Assembly: GCA_038380435.1 (NCBI GenBank)
Contig: JAWZYU010000007.1
Span: 24,655,001 to 24,719,000, forward strand
Length of the DNA stretch: 64,000 bases
Direction of reading: 5' to 3'
Source of the DNA: Ryuthela nishihirai
Taxonomy: Eukaryota; Arthropoda; Arachnida; Araneae; Heptathelidae
The notes under the pieces were generated by a model. It was not told the DNA's origin. It was given only the letters and a program-made list of their open reading frames with translations, and made no database searches. A program made the translations under genes and the position numbers. Below are positions 1 through 11,940 of the stretch, in pieces; position 1 is the stretch's first letter, and each line of letters begins with the position of its first letter.

Positions 1-200
1 AGGCTCAGAGAAGGTTGGGGGAGGGGACCCGCTGGAACAGCTGTTGAAAGATAGATGGTAGCCTCCTGTCAAGGCCATTCAGCGTGTTCTTTAATGTGCA
101 CAGAGTATGGCTCTCTCGCACATGAGCCCGGTTTAACGTCCCATCCAACGGACGGTGGCCTTTCCAAACCCATCGATGTCCCCTACTGTTATGCGGTGAT
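1..200 (-). repeat. SINE-A copy, cut by window edge
   Basis: The SINE-A body is read on the minus strand, from the segment with 'ggctcagagaaggttggggg' at the left to the 'cccatcgatgtcccctact' segment at about 180. The tRNA-like head that should follow on the right is missing, so the copy is 5'-truncated. The 3' terminus lies outside the window. Confidence 0.85.
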
Positions 201-1330
201 TTTTCATCAGACATAACGATTTATTTTTTTTAAATTAATTTCTCACTTGATTGAGTTTTTTTTTAAACACAGAGGGAATACACGAACAGACTAACAGGGT
301 GGACACATTAGGAGGGGGCGGGATTCACAGCTGCCCCTACGGGCCACACACAGAGAACGCCCAGTGCCCAGATGACAAGACACAGCGCCCATGGGTGTAT
401 GACAGGCAGAATCACCATTTATTCTCTTCCAGTGCGAGGTCCAGCCGGAATGGTCTTGGGGTGCGAAAGACTGTTGACAGCTTTAGTGCGATCTCACATG
501 GGAAGCTGTATTCAGGAAATCGTCCCCCACATCAAATACAGATGTAGGACTGGACAACATCGTCTAGTTGTTTACAGTAACGAACGAGGTATTCTGCTTC
601 CCAGGCGGCGATGTCAACCTTAAGCAGAGTGACAGACCCCCTGGGGGAAATCTATTACTCGTAAGTTCCTCTGCAGATGCTACATATGGTGAACATACCA
701 TTTTCGGGAAAAACAAGGGGAAAGGAATGTGGGGTAGAGTAACGAGGCAGGGAGGGCTTCAGTTAGACCGAGATTTTGAACAGAGCAGACAGCACTGAGA
801 TTTTCGAGAGAGCAGTTGGATGGGACAGCCAGATTCAGTATCGGCATATCGGAATCATTGGAAATGAGTGCAGAACTTTGAATCAAAAGCAGTGTAATTT
901 GACACATTAATGCAAGGACATCCCTATGAATGAGTGGTTTCCTAAAATTAGAAGCAGAGAGACTGGAATTTGCTTCTGAAGTGCCTAACCAGTGAAGGGC
1001 ACCCTCCCCCTTCCAACATAACCACGATGATGCAGCCGACCGCCTCCCTTTGCCGCAACCAAATTACCCAACAGCGTATGTGATGGTCAACTGAGGGCCT
1101 GTCTCCACATCAGCCACAGTGCGACGGAGATGTTTTTCCAGTCATCGGCCAAAGGACGAATTAAGGAGATGGTCCCCAAACGAAACTAGAGTGACGACGA
1201 CCTGGCTGTAATCCAATGCAGCTGATGGACGAACTGAGCACTTAGAACGGTACGCTTACCCTTCCTTTAACTTATAAGTTGCTATCCTTAATTTTAGATT
1301 TAATTGTAAAGGGGTTCCACAGTTCCATAG
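201..1330. other. Unassigned, moderately GC-rich stretch
   Basis: Base composition is richer in G+C than the surroundings. Several short overlapping open frames occur on both strands (for example 251-547 and 568-798, plus) with no recognisable domain. It lies directly upstream of the possible LTR end at 1.4-1.7 kb, so it could be retroelement-derived. No gene can be supported. Confidence 0.3.
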
Positions 1331-1700
1331 TCCATTTAATTCTTTAAGTTCTTTCTTTTTTTAAGTCCACGATAGACGATTGATTATTAGAAAGATTAAT
1401 TGTTCTGCCTGTACTTTTAAATATTTTGTCTCAATAAATATTGTTATTGTTTTATGTTTCCATAAACCTGAGTTGCGCTCATCATTGGATTTCCTATTAA
1501 TAAAAACGTTTTCCCCTAAGGAGACGGCCTGGGATTTTTGCGGCCCGCATTGTCTAATTAAGGGAATAATTGTAATTGGGCAATGTGGGAAACACAACGC
1601 CACAGATTTGAATTTGCATATTTCTACCTAAAAATTAATAGTGCTTGCAACCGCGAGGTGCGCACAACAGATTGGTGCCGTGTGCCAGGATTTATTTTTT
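1331..1700 (+). mobile_element. Possible LTR 3' end with primer-binding site
   Basis: An AATAAA signal near 1432 is followed about 240 bp later by 'gcgcacaacag' and then TGGTGCCGTGTGCCAGG (about 1674-1690). TGG followed by a GC-rich 14-mer just after a CA-type end is what a tRNA primer-binding site next to a 5' LTR looks like. The downstream gag/pol is absent, because a SINE-A begins at 1817. The call rests on this one motif and could be coincidence. Confidence 0.3.
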
Positions 1701-1814
1701 TTTAATTGGCTAATCACCACACTACTCGTAGCCATCATTGAATTAGGCAACTAAACAAACTGCTGAATCGATGTGTATGAAATAATCTAATAGATCATCG
1801 AGTAATCTTGTAGG

Positions 1815-2228
1815 TGGTGGGGCGGGATGGCTCAGCTGGTAGCACACCAGGCTTGTAATCTGCAATTTTCAGGTTCGAGTCCCACCTGGGTCAGCTTTGA
1901 GATTTATCTCTGCAAAACTCCCTGCCCTTTTCTTGGTCAGTAAGGAACACCGATGGGCTTGGAAAGGTAGTGCCGTCTGTCAGACCCGTTCAGCCATGGA
2001 CCGTGTTCTGGAGAACACTACACCCCGTGCATTAGAGAACATGCTGGGTGGCCTTAAGTTTAGGCTACCATCTGTCTCCCAACAGCTGTCCAGTGGGTCT
2101 CCTGCCCCTAACCTTCTCTGGGTCCTCGGGGTCCTTGTGACCTGGCTATTTATGTCTGCAAAATTTTTCCGAATTTGCACACATAAATAGCAAAACAGTG
2201 CTGTTCAGAGGTAAAACAGACCAACCGC
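1815..2228 (+). repeat. SINE-A, near full length
   Basis: The head begins at 'ggggcgggatggctcagctgg' with Pol III box A (TGGCTCAGCTGG) and box B (GGTTCGAGTCC, about 1871). The anticodon-like triplet is TGT/CGT-like (aggcttgtaatctgc). The body continues through the conserved 'tgagatttatctctgcaaaa' segment to the 3' terminus 'gaggtaaaacagaccaacc'. This plus-strand copy shows the element order most clearly. It is not a functional tRNA gene, because the acceptor stem does not pair. Confidence 0.9.
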
Positions 2229-3808
2229 AGGTGGTGCATGGTAGAAAGTTCCACGTGCTAGCGATGCAGAAGAGAATGGAGGGATAAACAGGCAGTCCCT
2301 GACTTATGTAAGGGGATGTGCGTCACCACTTACGATAGTGGACCAACATGTGATGAGGCATCTGGAATAACACTTTGTACTGTCGATATTTTTTTTCTCT
2401 GAACAACAGTGGCATTTATCCCAGGATCCATGGATAATGTTCCTCTATGGAAGAGGATGAATAAGTGGTTTCAATATAATGCTGCACTAAAGTACCGATA
2501 CATACGGTGTTCAGAGATTCCTCACAGCTACTTTTAACCACACAGTTATCAAAGATGACAATTCGTTAGATTATTTCAGATGGGGGTTAACTGAAATTCA
2601 AGGTCTTTGCCACCACTCCCATACGTTTACAGAATGTGCCGCAGATATTATTGATGCCTGAATCACCAACATCTGTTGTAGGATAGATGATGTTCAATTC
2701 TGTTTACTATGTCACCTGCAATATGGCCAATGGAGGACACATTGACTATGCCGAACCCTAACAAGTTCGTACACTAACGTGTAGCTCATAATTTCATATG
2801 TATACCTCTGTCACCTAACTATGGTGTGTATGGAGATTTTTCCTGTCATAAACATCGATTTGTGATAAAATTGTTCCGTTCTACATGTTTGCCGTTGACA
2901 CTTTTTCATTATCTTGCATATTTCACAGGGAAAAAATCTTTATTTTACCATACCACATACCAAGGTACGTTAGATTCAATATTGCTACTTCCCTGACTTG
3001 TTTAGTTCTTCAGGGAATTTTTTTGAAATTCAGGATTTAGAGATATCTCTGACAGATGTTTAGTTAATTTTAGTATCAAATTTTTTATACCCCCTTATAT
3101 TCTCTGTTACGGACCTCGCATATGACTCTCCATTAACTTAGCATTGATGATTTCACCATTTTGCCCTTCCTTTGGACAGCACGAGCTATTTACTGCATGA
3201 AGACGTCTTTTTATACCGAATGTGATATTCTATATGTAGGCCATGTTTCGCTTGTTGTAGTTCCAAATATAGTGGACTAAAAACTTTGAAAAGCCGGGTC
3301 AAGATAATCGGATATTGGGTCAATAAATTATCACTATGGGTTTTCTATACTGATCCACCATCATTGGTCTGCATACTTCGCCCCATTCCGGAATTAAATG
3401 AAATTCTGGACTTTCCTATGCACATGGAATGTTCAATCTGGCTTCTTCGCCACATATATTTTTCATTTCTAATGAAAAGGAAACGATAAGCGCCTGAGGA
3501 CAAACCAAAAAACGCGGTGTGAGAAATGGCGGTATTACCCGAGAATGCAGCCAAGTCATAAATATTCCTTACAAACAAAATGTTACTTAATCAGTAGCTT
3601 GTAACCAAACACCAGATTAAATTGGAAATTTTTTCAACAGCAACAAAACTGGTCATATTTGTGGTGGAATGTTAACCACAAACACGCACACGTACCGGTG
3701 TGCGGATGCTACATGCATAACATAGATACCACATACAGAAAACAGCCATGCTACTATTTATCGGTTAAAGTGCATCCCAGATTTACGCGATACACAGTGC
3801 TCGAAATT
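2229..3808. other. Intergenic; possible MITE end at 2290
   Basis: The sequence is AT-rich with no frame above about 77 codons and no recognisable protein. 'caggcagtccctgacttatg' at about 2290 resembles termini of nonautonomous DNA transposons in other animals, but no matching opposite end was found. Nothing else can be supported here. Confidence 0.3.
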
Positions 3809-3810
3809 TA

Positions 3811-4484
3811 CACTGGTTTCCATAAATTACGGAAAATCCCTATGTTAAGTCAATGGGAGCTAACGTCAAAGTTCCATAACTTCTAAAATAAGTTTTTTTG
3901 TTTTGAAAAATGTGATTGAAAATTGTGATGATAAAATCTCAATCAAATAAATCAATATCTCGATTTTCAATAACATTCGTTTAGTATTTAATGAGTTATG
4001 GAAGTTTGAATATTTAGCGATAACATTGCCAGCCACAAAATTTCTCTGAGCCTTCGGGGTCCATGTGAACTGGCCATTTAACCCATGGTGTGCAAAAAAG
4101 TGCTGCTCAGAGGTAAAACAACCCAACCCAGCCATAAAAATTGACTTCAGAAGTTAATTAAAACTTAGTAATAAGTATTGTATCAAAATGTTTAATAAAA
4201 TAAGTTTGTATTTTAGAACTTTGTATAAAGAATTCTTTCACTATTCTTCAGTTTTGTAAGTTTCTTAAGACTGCTATTGATGTTATTAAATATTCAAACT
4301 TCCATATCTCATTAAATACTAAACGAATATTGTTGAAATTCTAGATATTGATTTATTTGATTGAGATCTTTATCTGCAATCACATTTTTCAAAACAAAAA
4401 ACTTATTTTCGAAGTTATAGAGCTTTGACATTAGCCTCCCATTGACTTAACATAGGGGTTTTTCTTAATTTATGGAAACCAGTG
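3811..4484. mobile_element. Long-TIR nonautonomous DNA element (TA-flanked)
   Basis: The left end CACTGGTTTCCATAAATTA and the right end TAATTTATGGAAACCAGTG are inverted repeats directly bordered by TA at 3809-3810 and 4485-4486. The inverted similarity runs inward for about 200 bp on each side, including the 'tcaatgggagctaacgtcaaa' block and its inverted partner. There is no transposase frame. TA borders and long TIRs fit a Tc1/mariner-type MITE. The centre carries the 3' end of a SINE-A. Confidence 0.75.
4036..4130 (+). repeat. SINE-A 3' fragment inside the 3811 element
   Basis: Only the last 95 bp of SINE-A are present, from 'tctctgagccttcggggtcc' to 'gaggtaaaacaacccaaccc'. The fragment sits between the two long inverted arms of the surrounding element. 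The same junction of SINE tail and following sequence recurs at about 19.92-20.04 kb. Confidence 0.85.
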
Positions 4485-4671
4485 TATATCCTGCAGTTCT
4501 ACGAGACACGAACATACCATAACTCTTTTCACAGGTTCAACAAATAATAATTTTGCACTAATTTAATTTTTACTACCCAGTCAAAACTCGTTGCATTAAA
4601 GCTGTCCACTAGATAAGTCCAGGTTTAAAATATTTGTAGTGGGGTTGGTAACTAATTAAGAAACATATTTA

Positions 4672-4817
4672 GAGGCTGCGTTGTTTTTTCTCTGAGGAGC
4701 ACTTTTGTGCACGCAATTGGCTAAATGGTCAGGTCATAAGAACCTCAAGAGCACAAAGTTGGGTAGGGGAAGAGGACATGATGAGCAGATATTAGGAGAT
4801 AGATACATTGTCAAGGC
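4672..4817 (-). repeat. SINE-A 3' half
   Basis: This copy is degenerate and in reverse orientation, beginning 'ttttttctctgaggagcac' and running to 'acattgtcaaggc'. It stops exactly where a hAT-type terminus begins at 4818, so the hAT insertion probably cut it. Confidence 0.75.
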
Positions 4818-5235
4818 CAGTGGTTCTCAACCTTTTATGCTTCACGTAACCCCTGGAAATGTAATGTAACTGGCGTACCCCATGTATAGATAGATAAAAC
4901 TATAGTTTTAGTATAATAATGAGAATAAAATAAAACACACACACATATATATATACACACATTAAATTTTGTATTCATAAATTACATATATCGATAAACA
5001 CAAAAATTACATAAACAATTTAACAAATCTTATAAAATTATAAACATTTTACTGGGTAATCAGTGAAATGGTTGCGCTTGTTTACTTTTGCACAGTTCAT
5101 CAATGGTTGGGGTTATCTTGCTAAGGTAGAGTCGCAAGTCATCTTCAATATCCGGCCTGTTCCTAAATTTATTTTTTAAAGCAGTTAAAGATGAAAACCC
5201 AGTTTCACATAAATCAGTTGTTGTGAAAGGTAACA
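4818..5235 (-). mobile_element. hAT element remnant (3' end and transposase C-terminus)
   Basis: The terminus CAGTGGTTCTCAACCTTTT at 4818 is typical of animal hAT transposons. About 240 bp of AT-rich 3' sequence, including CA/TA microsatellite (4937-4963), leads to a transposase C-terminal fragment. A second copy in the opposite orientation lies at 19605-19894 and matches closely across the whole terminal 240 bp. The other end of this copy was not identified. Confidence 0.8.
5060..5230 (-). pseudogene. hAT transposase C-terminal fragment
   Basis: The open frame on the minus strand reads ...TDLCETGFSSLTALKNKFRN... and ends KSKQAQPFH-stop at 5060-5062. The CE-x-x-FS block and the R-x-D-x-x-D-D-LRL stretch with the K-x-QA-x-x-H ending are typical of the hAT dimerisation region in ZBED/Charlie-like transposases. 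Upstream of 5230 the frame is lost. Only about 56 residues of a protein that is usually near 600 remain, so it is dead. Confidence 0.8.
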
Positions 5236-5582
5236 AATATCAGTCTTAATATATTTAAGGCTATAATATCGCGGTCTATGGGAAGCTTAGTCAAGATTTA
5301 AGATATTACGTTGGAGTGTTTACCTAAGCACTACTGGGTACACTGAAATCAGAGGGTTTTTTTGTTATTATACTAAGAGTTGAATTTGGCAAGGGTGTTT
5401 TTCCAATCTCAAGCAAATGGAAGTGAGATCTGTTCTGTTAAAAACTTAGTGTCAAAAGTTTTATTATTCTAAAGCGGGTATTCAATTGACTGATTATGGT
5501 AACAAGAAGAAATACGAAAAAATTTTTTTAAAAAGTTTTTTTTTTTCCAAAGGGAAATGTAAAAACAAATGAAAGCTTGTTT

Positions 5583-5920
5583 TAGCTCTGATCGGCACTT
5601 TTGTGCACAAAATGGGATAAATGGCTAGATCATAAGGATCCCAAGGCTCAGAGAAGGTTGGAGAAAGGATCTACTGGAATCTCCCCGTCAAGACCATCCA
5701 GGGTGTTTTCAACTTTCTCTCCTGCACATGGGCACACGACTTAACGTCCCATCAGGTGGACGGAGGTCTTACCAAGTCCAATGGTGTCCTCCTTCTCACC
5801 AAGGGCAGAACAGAGGTTAACAGAGATAATCTCAACGCAGGTATTGTTGGGACTCGAATCTGCGAATATCAGATTATTTAGCCTGGCGCGCTAAACGACC
5901 TCAGCCCCACATGAAAGGAT
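5583..5920 (-). repeat. SINE-A, near full length
   Basis: It runs from 'ttttagctctgatcggcac' (3' end) to the tRNA-like head 'gcgcgctaaacgacctcag' at 5886-5910. It has lost a short segment around 5690, where 'ctactggaatctccccgtc' replaces the longer consensus. Confidence 0.88.
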
Positions 5921-6660
5921 GTAAAATACGAAACTGATAATTCATAAATACAAGGTGTGATTTTTTTTTCGCGGTGTTCGCTTCTGCTCTGTATTTCTGT
6001 TTCTTTTTTTTACCTTTAGTTCATTATTTTTGAATTGTAGAGGAGGATGTTCATGGCACCAATTGGGTAGTTTAACAAACAAAAAGGAGGTTAAAAAAAA
6101 AGAGTCAATACATCGTACATATTTCGAAAATATATTTTGTTAAAAAAAACCTTTACATCGGAGGGAAAAAAAAAATTCTATTGCGCTATTTAGTGAGAAT
6201 ATTTTCCAAAAAAACATACCGGAACACAGCTCCGTCCGCTCCAGGTCTAATTTGATTCCCCTTAGTTTTATTTTGTAGATTTGGCATTACTGACGTAGGC
6301 TAGATTGGCTACGTAGTATTTGTGTATGTGATGTATGCATTATGTGTGACACCACCCGCAGAATCCCATAAATTCAGAAAATGAAAAAAAAAAAAAACTT
6401 AAAGCACAACTGAGCAGTTCTGTTTTAAAAAATAACATTTTAAGTGCCGCTTCGGTTTCGCGGCAATACGATGTTTCGAAGAATATAAAAGCTAGGATTC
6501 TTCATAAGTAACGGTAAGCTAGAAAGTAATCGTTCTCGATAGCTCATCCGGTAGTAGCCAACAATGTCCTATATCGTTACACTCACGATTATCAGCGAGA
6601 ATGGAAGGATGCGGGGAAAGTTGGGGCAACAACATGAGTAATCCAAAATCACTGACAAAG
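5921..6660. other. AT-rich intergenic DNA
   Basis: Poly-A/T runs and no coding frame. A 'ttcgaagaatataaaagc' motif (about 6475-6492) resembles a TATA box, but no following exon is seen. Confidence 0.3.
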
Positions 6661-6661
6661 T

Positions 6662-6815
6662 GAACGTTTCTATTTCTATTGGCTCTTTTGGCATTTCATG
6701 TTCGTTTGTTTGTTTACCCAATAACATACAAATTGTGCAATGGATCACTCATTTTCAAGAAACAAATTCTTAACGAAAAAGTACGTTTTCGAAGATGAAC
6801 AAATTAATTTCTTTG
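6662..6815 (-). repeat. Unclassified interspersed repeat, copy 1
   Basis: On the minus strand this reads 'gttcatcttcgaaaacgta' and then, about 90 bp on, 'catgaaatgccaaaagagcc'. The same ordered blocks occur at 59225-59425 (plus) and more weakly at 31500-31660 (plus). No termini, TSD or coding capacity are visible. Confidence 0.55.
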
Positions 6816-6902
6816 AATATTAATGGCATATTAATAAACTATATAAAAATAATAAATTATCCCTCAATTAGCTAGACAGAAATCTGATATTATAATATGC
6901 CC

Positions 6903-7017
6903 ACAGAGATCTGTGAGGAAGGTGAGACCTTAGCAGAAGACAAGAAACATCCATGCGGTTGGGAGAATCCAATCCAGACTTCTTTGTTCTGAAGCTAATC
7001 ACGCTAATCACTCGTAA
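6903..7017 (-). repeat. Diverged SINE-B-like fragment
   Basis: 'gagatctgtgaggaaggtgagacc' and 'ttagcagaagacaagaaac' match the SINE-B body in reverse. The head region, 'ctaatcacgctaatcactcg', keeps only traces of the tRNA part. Confidence 0.5.
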
Positions 7018-7379
7018 AACTCTATATTTTTACAGTTTTGTTGCGTCTCGTATTATTTCGTTCAGTCTTACTGAGTACTGCAAAGTTTTCAAAATTAGAG
7101 TATTTTTATAAACAACAAAAAATTGTGCGAGTGTTATTAGTCTGCAATTCACTAATTTAAATATATTTTCTTAAAAAATTCAACATTCAAAAAAAAGAGT
7201 TCGACTTGACTTAAAAGCTCAAAAAGTTATAAATATATTATCTGAGTTAAAATACAGAGGTGTGTACATAAACCACATAAATTTAAACTTATATAACACC
7301 TGGTAAAAATAAATATTAATAAAATATATTATGTTCCTTACAGATTTCTCCACTGAAAATTGAGATTAGGGAGCATATA

Positions 7380-7590
7380 TAAAAAAAAAAATAAATACCC
7401 CCTCAAGCAGCTGCTTGCCACAGAGGTCTGACAGGAGCCTGTCAGTTTATATGCCGCAGTAGGAGATCTGAGAGGATGGCAAGACCTCAGCAGAAAAACG
7501 ACACACACATCCATGCCTAATTCCGGGGCTCGAACCCAGGTCCCTTAGATCAGTAGCCAAGCGTGCTAACCACTCGGCCACGGGACGGCT
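7380..7590 (-). repeat. SINE-B, full length with TSD
   Basis: The T-rich tail (seen as A-rich at the left) is followed by 'taccccctcaagcagctgct' and the body. It ends at the tRNA-Ser(UGA)-like head 'cactcggccacgggacggc'. It is flanked by the direct repeat TAGGGAGCATATA at 7367-7379 and 7590-7602, the target-site duplication of its insertion. Confidence 0.95.
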
Positions 7591-7602
7591 AGGGAGCATA
7601 TA

Positions 7603-8632
7603 GATAACAATAATTTCCCATTGTGACAATTTCGTTAGAATATTATGATTTCATACAAGCACCAAAAAAATATTAAAAGGTCCTGCTTAAAACAGGATAG
7701 CTATAGCATACTAATGTTCATACACTAATAAAACATATAAGTACCTGCTCAGAGTTATGAAAGTATTATCATTATAAACGCCTTTTGGGGTTTTATTACA
7801 TATATTTATGCTTCTTTGTGCAGAATGTCTTTTTCCCCCCCTTCGAAATAAGCGAATATTTTGACTGATGCTTATGTTGCCGTGGTTCAGCACAACTCTA
7901 CAATTACGGTACGATAAAGCTGAGGAAAAAAATGCTACAAATAATAATGAAAAAAAAAACATCGTAGAGAAACATGCGTGGTGTGTGTTGTCTCCGCCCC
8001 GCGGCCCGACGTGTTCCAGGAGTAAAGGACATGAGGTTAGTGCACTTCCTTAGCCGCGGGGGTAGAGGTCGTCAGGATCACGGCCGATGGCCAAAAGGGA
8101 TTCATTGCTCATCTTAAGAAAACTGCCAGCACGTACGACCAACTTTTGACATCGAATTCGTAAGGCTTAGTAAACGTTATCATATGTTGCGGAGAGGTAC
8201 CAAGAGCAGTAGTACTGTCAGAATTTGGAAACCTTTCTTTGCAAAGGGGTAGTAGTAATGAATTCTAATGATTGGAATTCTGAGAAATGAAAGGCCAAGT
8301 TAATCCGGCTGCAATTTTAAGAGATAAAGGGGTCACAGGCCTATGTATGTATGTAATTCGTATGCAAATATATGCATAAATAATTATTGTAAACATGTAT
8401 GTGATCATTAACTTAATCTTCATATTATATCACTGGTTCAAAAATGAACTTAAGTTTTTAGTACGGGAATCTGTTACAGCGCGATTGAAAAATAAGAGGA
8501 AAGAATTACTGTACGGTACAAAAAATGTAACCAGTTTTGATTTACACGGTGATAGATTCGGTTTTAGACGGTCAAAAAATGCAACGTCTTGATTTACACG
8601 CTGATAGAATAGATTTAGAAAAAAATGTCAAT
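7603..8632. other. Intergenic, with GC-rich patch and short tandem repeat
   Basis: A short GC-rich patch lies at about 7990-8095 ('ccgccccgcggcccgacgtg'). Two tandem copies of a roughly 50-bp unit containing 'ttgatttacacggtgataga' lie at 8537-8627. No credible coding frame was found. Confidence 0.35.
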
Positions 8633-8646
8633 CCTTACATGATAAG

Positions 8647-9001
8647 GGTTGGGTTGTTTTACCTCTGAGCGGTGCTTTTTTTGCACACAATGGGCTAAAT
8701 GACCAGATCACAAGGACCTCGAAGGCTCAGAGAAGGTTGGGGGAGGGAACCCACTGGAACAGCTGTTGGGACAGAGAGTAGTCTCCCGTCAAGGCCATTC
8801 AGCGTGTTCTTTAACATACGCAGGATATGGCTCTCCGCACATGAGAACACGGCTTAACGTTCCATCCGACAGACGGCGGCCTTTCCGTGGGCAGGGAGGG
8901 GGGGTTTGCGGAGATAAATCTCAACGCTGATCCAGCTGGAACTCGAACCTAGGAACTGCAGATTACGAGCCCAGTGCGCTATCGACTGAACCACCCCCGC
9001 C
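8647..9001 (-). repeat. SINE-A, full length with imperfect TSD
   Basis: It starts GGTTGGGTTGTTTTACCTC (3' end) and finishes at the head 'cgactgaaccacccccgccc'. The flanks CCTTACATGATAAG (8633-8646) and CCTTACACTGTAAG (about 9002-9015) agree at 11 of 14 positions, as expected for an old target duplication. Confidence 0.92.
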
Positions 9002-9015
9002 CCTTACACTGTAAG

Positions 9016-10678
9016 AATTGAATTCTTTTCTTCCATGTATGTAGATATGAAGCATATTATGAAGCAGTAGTTGTATAGTATCAAGGGAGATTATTAGACT
9101 GTCATCCCAAAGTAAAAATCAACTAAATGATTTTAACTGATACGATTGTTTTCAAGAATAAATAGTAAATTCCCATATTAATGAAATCGTCATCTGCAGC
9201 AAGTTATTTTTATTTGAACCCACTATCTTCTTTGTATTCTTCTAAATCTGGGTGTGTGGGGGGGGGGAATTGTATTGAGCCATGTGGGATCCGATCCCAC
9301 GACCTCCTAACTCTTATTAACGGATCCCACCCGGCTGCAGACAATTTTCCTCCTACACCCAGAAATTACACCTACACCAGAATACAACAGCGAAGATAGT
9401 GGCTTGAAATAAACCTAATGATCGCTGTGAATACAAAAGTAGTTGTCTTTATATTCTTTTGGTAATATTTTACATTCTTGTCGTTATAATGCAATCTATC
9501 ACGCCACATCTTAACGAAATGACCTGTTTTAAAATCGCAAGCGTGTTCCGATTTTTCTAGATTGAATTTTTCAGTCTGGTAAAAAACATATTTTATCTCA
9601 TTTCAAGCAACAAGTTTCATTTTGTAGACTATTATATAAACTAAATATAGCTGATTCAGAAGTACACTGTTTTCATAAAATATATAAATGCAAATTTTAC
9701 AAAATAAAGCACTAAGTGTTAGTATAAATGCTTAATTTCTAATTTATATTCAGTTCATAAATATACTTCTTTCCAATTTCATCTTCAAATGTATACGTGT
9801 ACTATTAACGATGAGTATTTCTCGTGACCAAAAAGTAATGCATGAGAAATTAATCTAAACTTATCTGGATTAGTGCAAATATAGTACAATATAATTCTTC
9901 ATTAATGCTTATTACTGCTGAACTGAAATTTTAGATAAATACGCATAAATAAAACTTTTAATGTACGTTTTATCCACAACTAAGTTTTTTTTATAACCTA
10001 TCCCTTCTTTTTTCATAAGTTATTGGTTTCGATTTGCAAGGTTCTATTTACACGGTAATTTCCCGGAACCTATCTACCATGTAAATCGTGGGATCGGTGT
10101 TTTTTTTTTTTCGCCTCCGTCCCGGTCACATGTATTCATTATTATACAAAATATAATACATAAGTTAAATACATTATTACATGATACATTATTCAGGAGA
10201 GAGTCTCTGCCACATAAGGATAGAAAAAAAAATGAGTTTAGAATGGCTAAAGACTTGCATGATGGAAACAGAAGATATAGAACTGCTATTAAAAATAAAA
10301 AAGTGATAAACAAAAGGAGGAGCATAAAAAAATGGAGTACTTAAAACGTTAATCACTATCCGAGCTGTTTAGTATTGTTTTAGTGATTAAAAATAATATT
10401 TTCGATCAGTGAATACAGGAGTGTAGACTTTTTTACAGTAGGCGAAGTTTTTTCCTGTTACACGTATCACTCAATTACATTTTGACACAAATCTGTCACA
10501 ATAGAATACATTTTTGTTCATATTGTGTTGTTTTCAAATCTTTTTGTTTAACTTTTGTGAGGTTTGTTAGTGTTTTAAGATTTTGCTTTCATACCAAAAC
10601 GAAATATAAAGAAATGAATTGTTGCAAGACGGAAAGAGACCTGTCTCATTTTATCTGTTACTATGGATAAAAACTCTG
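9016..10678. other. AT-rich intergenic DNA with a tRNA-like scrap
   Basis: 'gagccatgtgggatccgatcc' and 'ggatcccacccggct' (9280-9335) form an imperfect inverted pair resembling the SINE-C head seen at 40.8 kb. The remainder is low-complexity, with a poly-T run at about 10100. No gene is supported. Confidence 0.35.
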
Positions 10679-10681
10679 TGT

Positions 10682-11940
10682 ACGAGGGGAGTTCAAAAGT
10701 TCTTGACATGCACCTGCAGAACAAAAACCATTGCACTTACCTGAACAAAACTTTTACTGTCCTTCAAAGTTATCCTCTCCAGCATCTATGCAAAGTTGCA
10801 GACGTCTACACCAATTCTGGAAGACTTTGTGGTACTCCTGTTGGGGAACACTCCGCAACTCTGAATGGGCGCATTTTGCAAAGTCTTTCAACCTTGAAAA
10901 AGGCGTCCCAGAAAGTTCCTTTTTAATTTTTGGTAAGAACCAAAAATCGCATGGTGCAAGATCGGGTAAATAAGCAGGATGGGGTAGCTCTATGATTTTT
11001 TCCTGCTCCAGATAGGCTCTTAACTTGCTGTGTTTTGCAATCATTGGCATTGTCATGAAGAAAGAGAACCCTTGACACGCCTATTATTGAACACTGCTCT
11101 TTCATCTCCTTAACTATTTTGGGCAAAACAATGTTGGTGTAATATTGACCATTTATAGCCATTTTTTCAGGTAAAGTGCTCACGGCTACCACTCCTTGGG
11201 AATTGAAAAAAATTGTGAGCATCCTCTTCCACGAGTGAAAACCTTGTTGGGGAATTTGGGGGTGCGATTCATCTTCTCAACCCAAACATAGTTGTCAATC
11301 TTTTTCGTAGTTGTATAGTAATAAAACCAGGTCTCATCACCTGTGAGAATGTCTGTTAACCATTTAGGGCCACTGGGTTCAAACATTGCCAGCATTTCCT
11401 TCCACTAATCGACTCTAGCTCTTTTTTTGCTGTTATATCAGTTTGTACCCATTTGGCATAGATCTTTCGGAACTTTAAATGTTGAAGAAGAATTGCTTCC
11501 ACGCTGCCAATCGATACACTGACATCTCAAATTATTACCTGAACGGTAATGTGTGGGTTATCCTTCATGAATTCACGAACAGCAGCGATGGTTCTCTCGT
11601 TCATGGCCTCCTTCGGTCTTCCTTGCACGAGGGAGGTCTTCGAAGCTCTGCTGTCCTTTTCTGAATTTGTGCATCCATTCCATTACAGTGCCATCTGAAC
11701 AAGTATGATCCCCATATACTTGTAAAAAATCGGCATGAATTTTTTTCGCGTCGTCCCCAAAACATTCCTTGTGAAAATGTAAAATCGTTCCCGTGTTCAG
11801 TAGGCTCCGTAGTAAGAACCCGCAGATTTCGCAGACCGAACTTTTCGCGCCGCTAGAGGAAAAGAATGCCAGAGAAAAGAGAAATGATAATACGGTATAA
11901 TTACAAGTCTACAGACACGTGTCAAGAACATTTTCCGTGT
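10682..11940 (-). mobile_element. Degenerate mariner (DD34D-type) element
   Basis: The left terminus after TA (10680-10681) is CGAGGGGAGTTCAAAAGTTC, followed by a transposase on the minus strand that ends near 10754. The upstream end is eroded. 'tgtcaagaacattttccgtg' at about 11920 is the inward part of the opposite TIR, so the outer right end is approximate. A length near 1.26 kb fits a full-size mariner. A second terminal fragment of the family lies at 62815-62975. Confidence 0.85.
10754..11800 (-). pseudogene. mariner transposase pseudogene
   Basis: Order on the minus strand: an N-terminal helix-turn-helix region in broken frames (about 11800-11480), then the first catalytic block TGDETWFYYY (about 11330), then LFLHDNAND with the second Asp (about 11060), then PDLAPCDFWFLPKIK with the third Asp (about 10950). 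The family C-terminus FQNWCRRLQLCIDAGE closes the protein near 10760. These are the hallmarks of the mariner DDD catalytic domain. Several frameshifts divide it into at least four frames, so no active enzyme is possible. Confidence 0.9.

Noticed and set aside
1850..1900. tRNA gene
   Set aside because: Box A and box B are good, but the acceptor stem does not pair and the sequence continues as SINE-A. The same holds for all tRNA-Ser-like heads of SINE-B.
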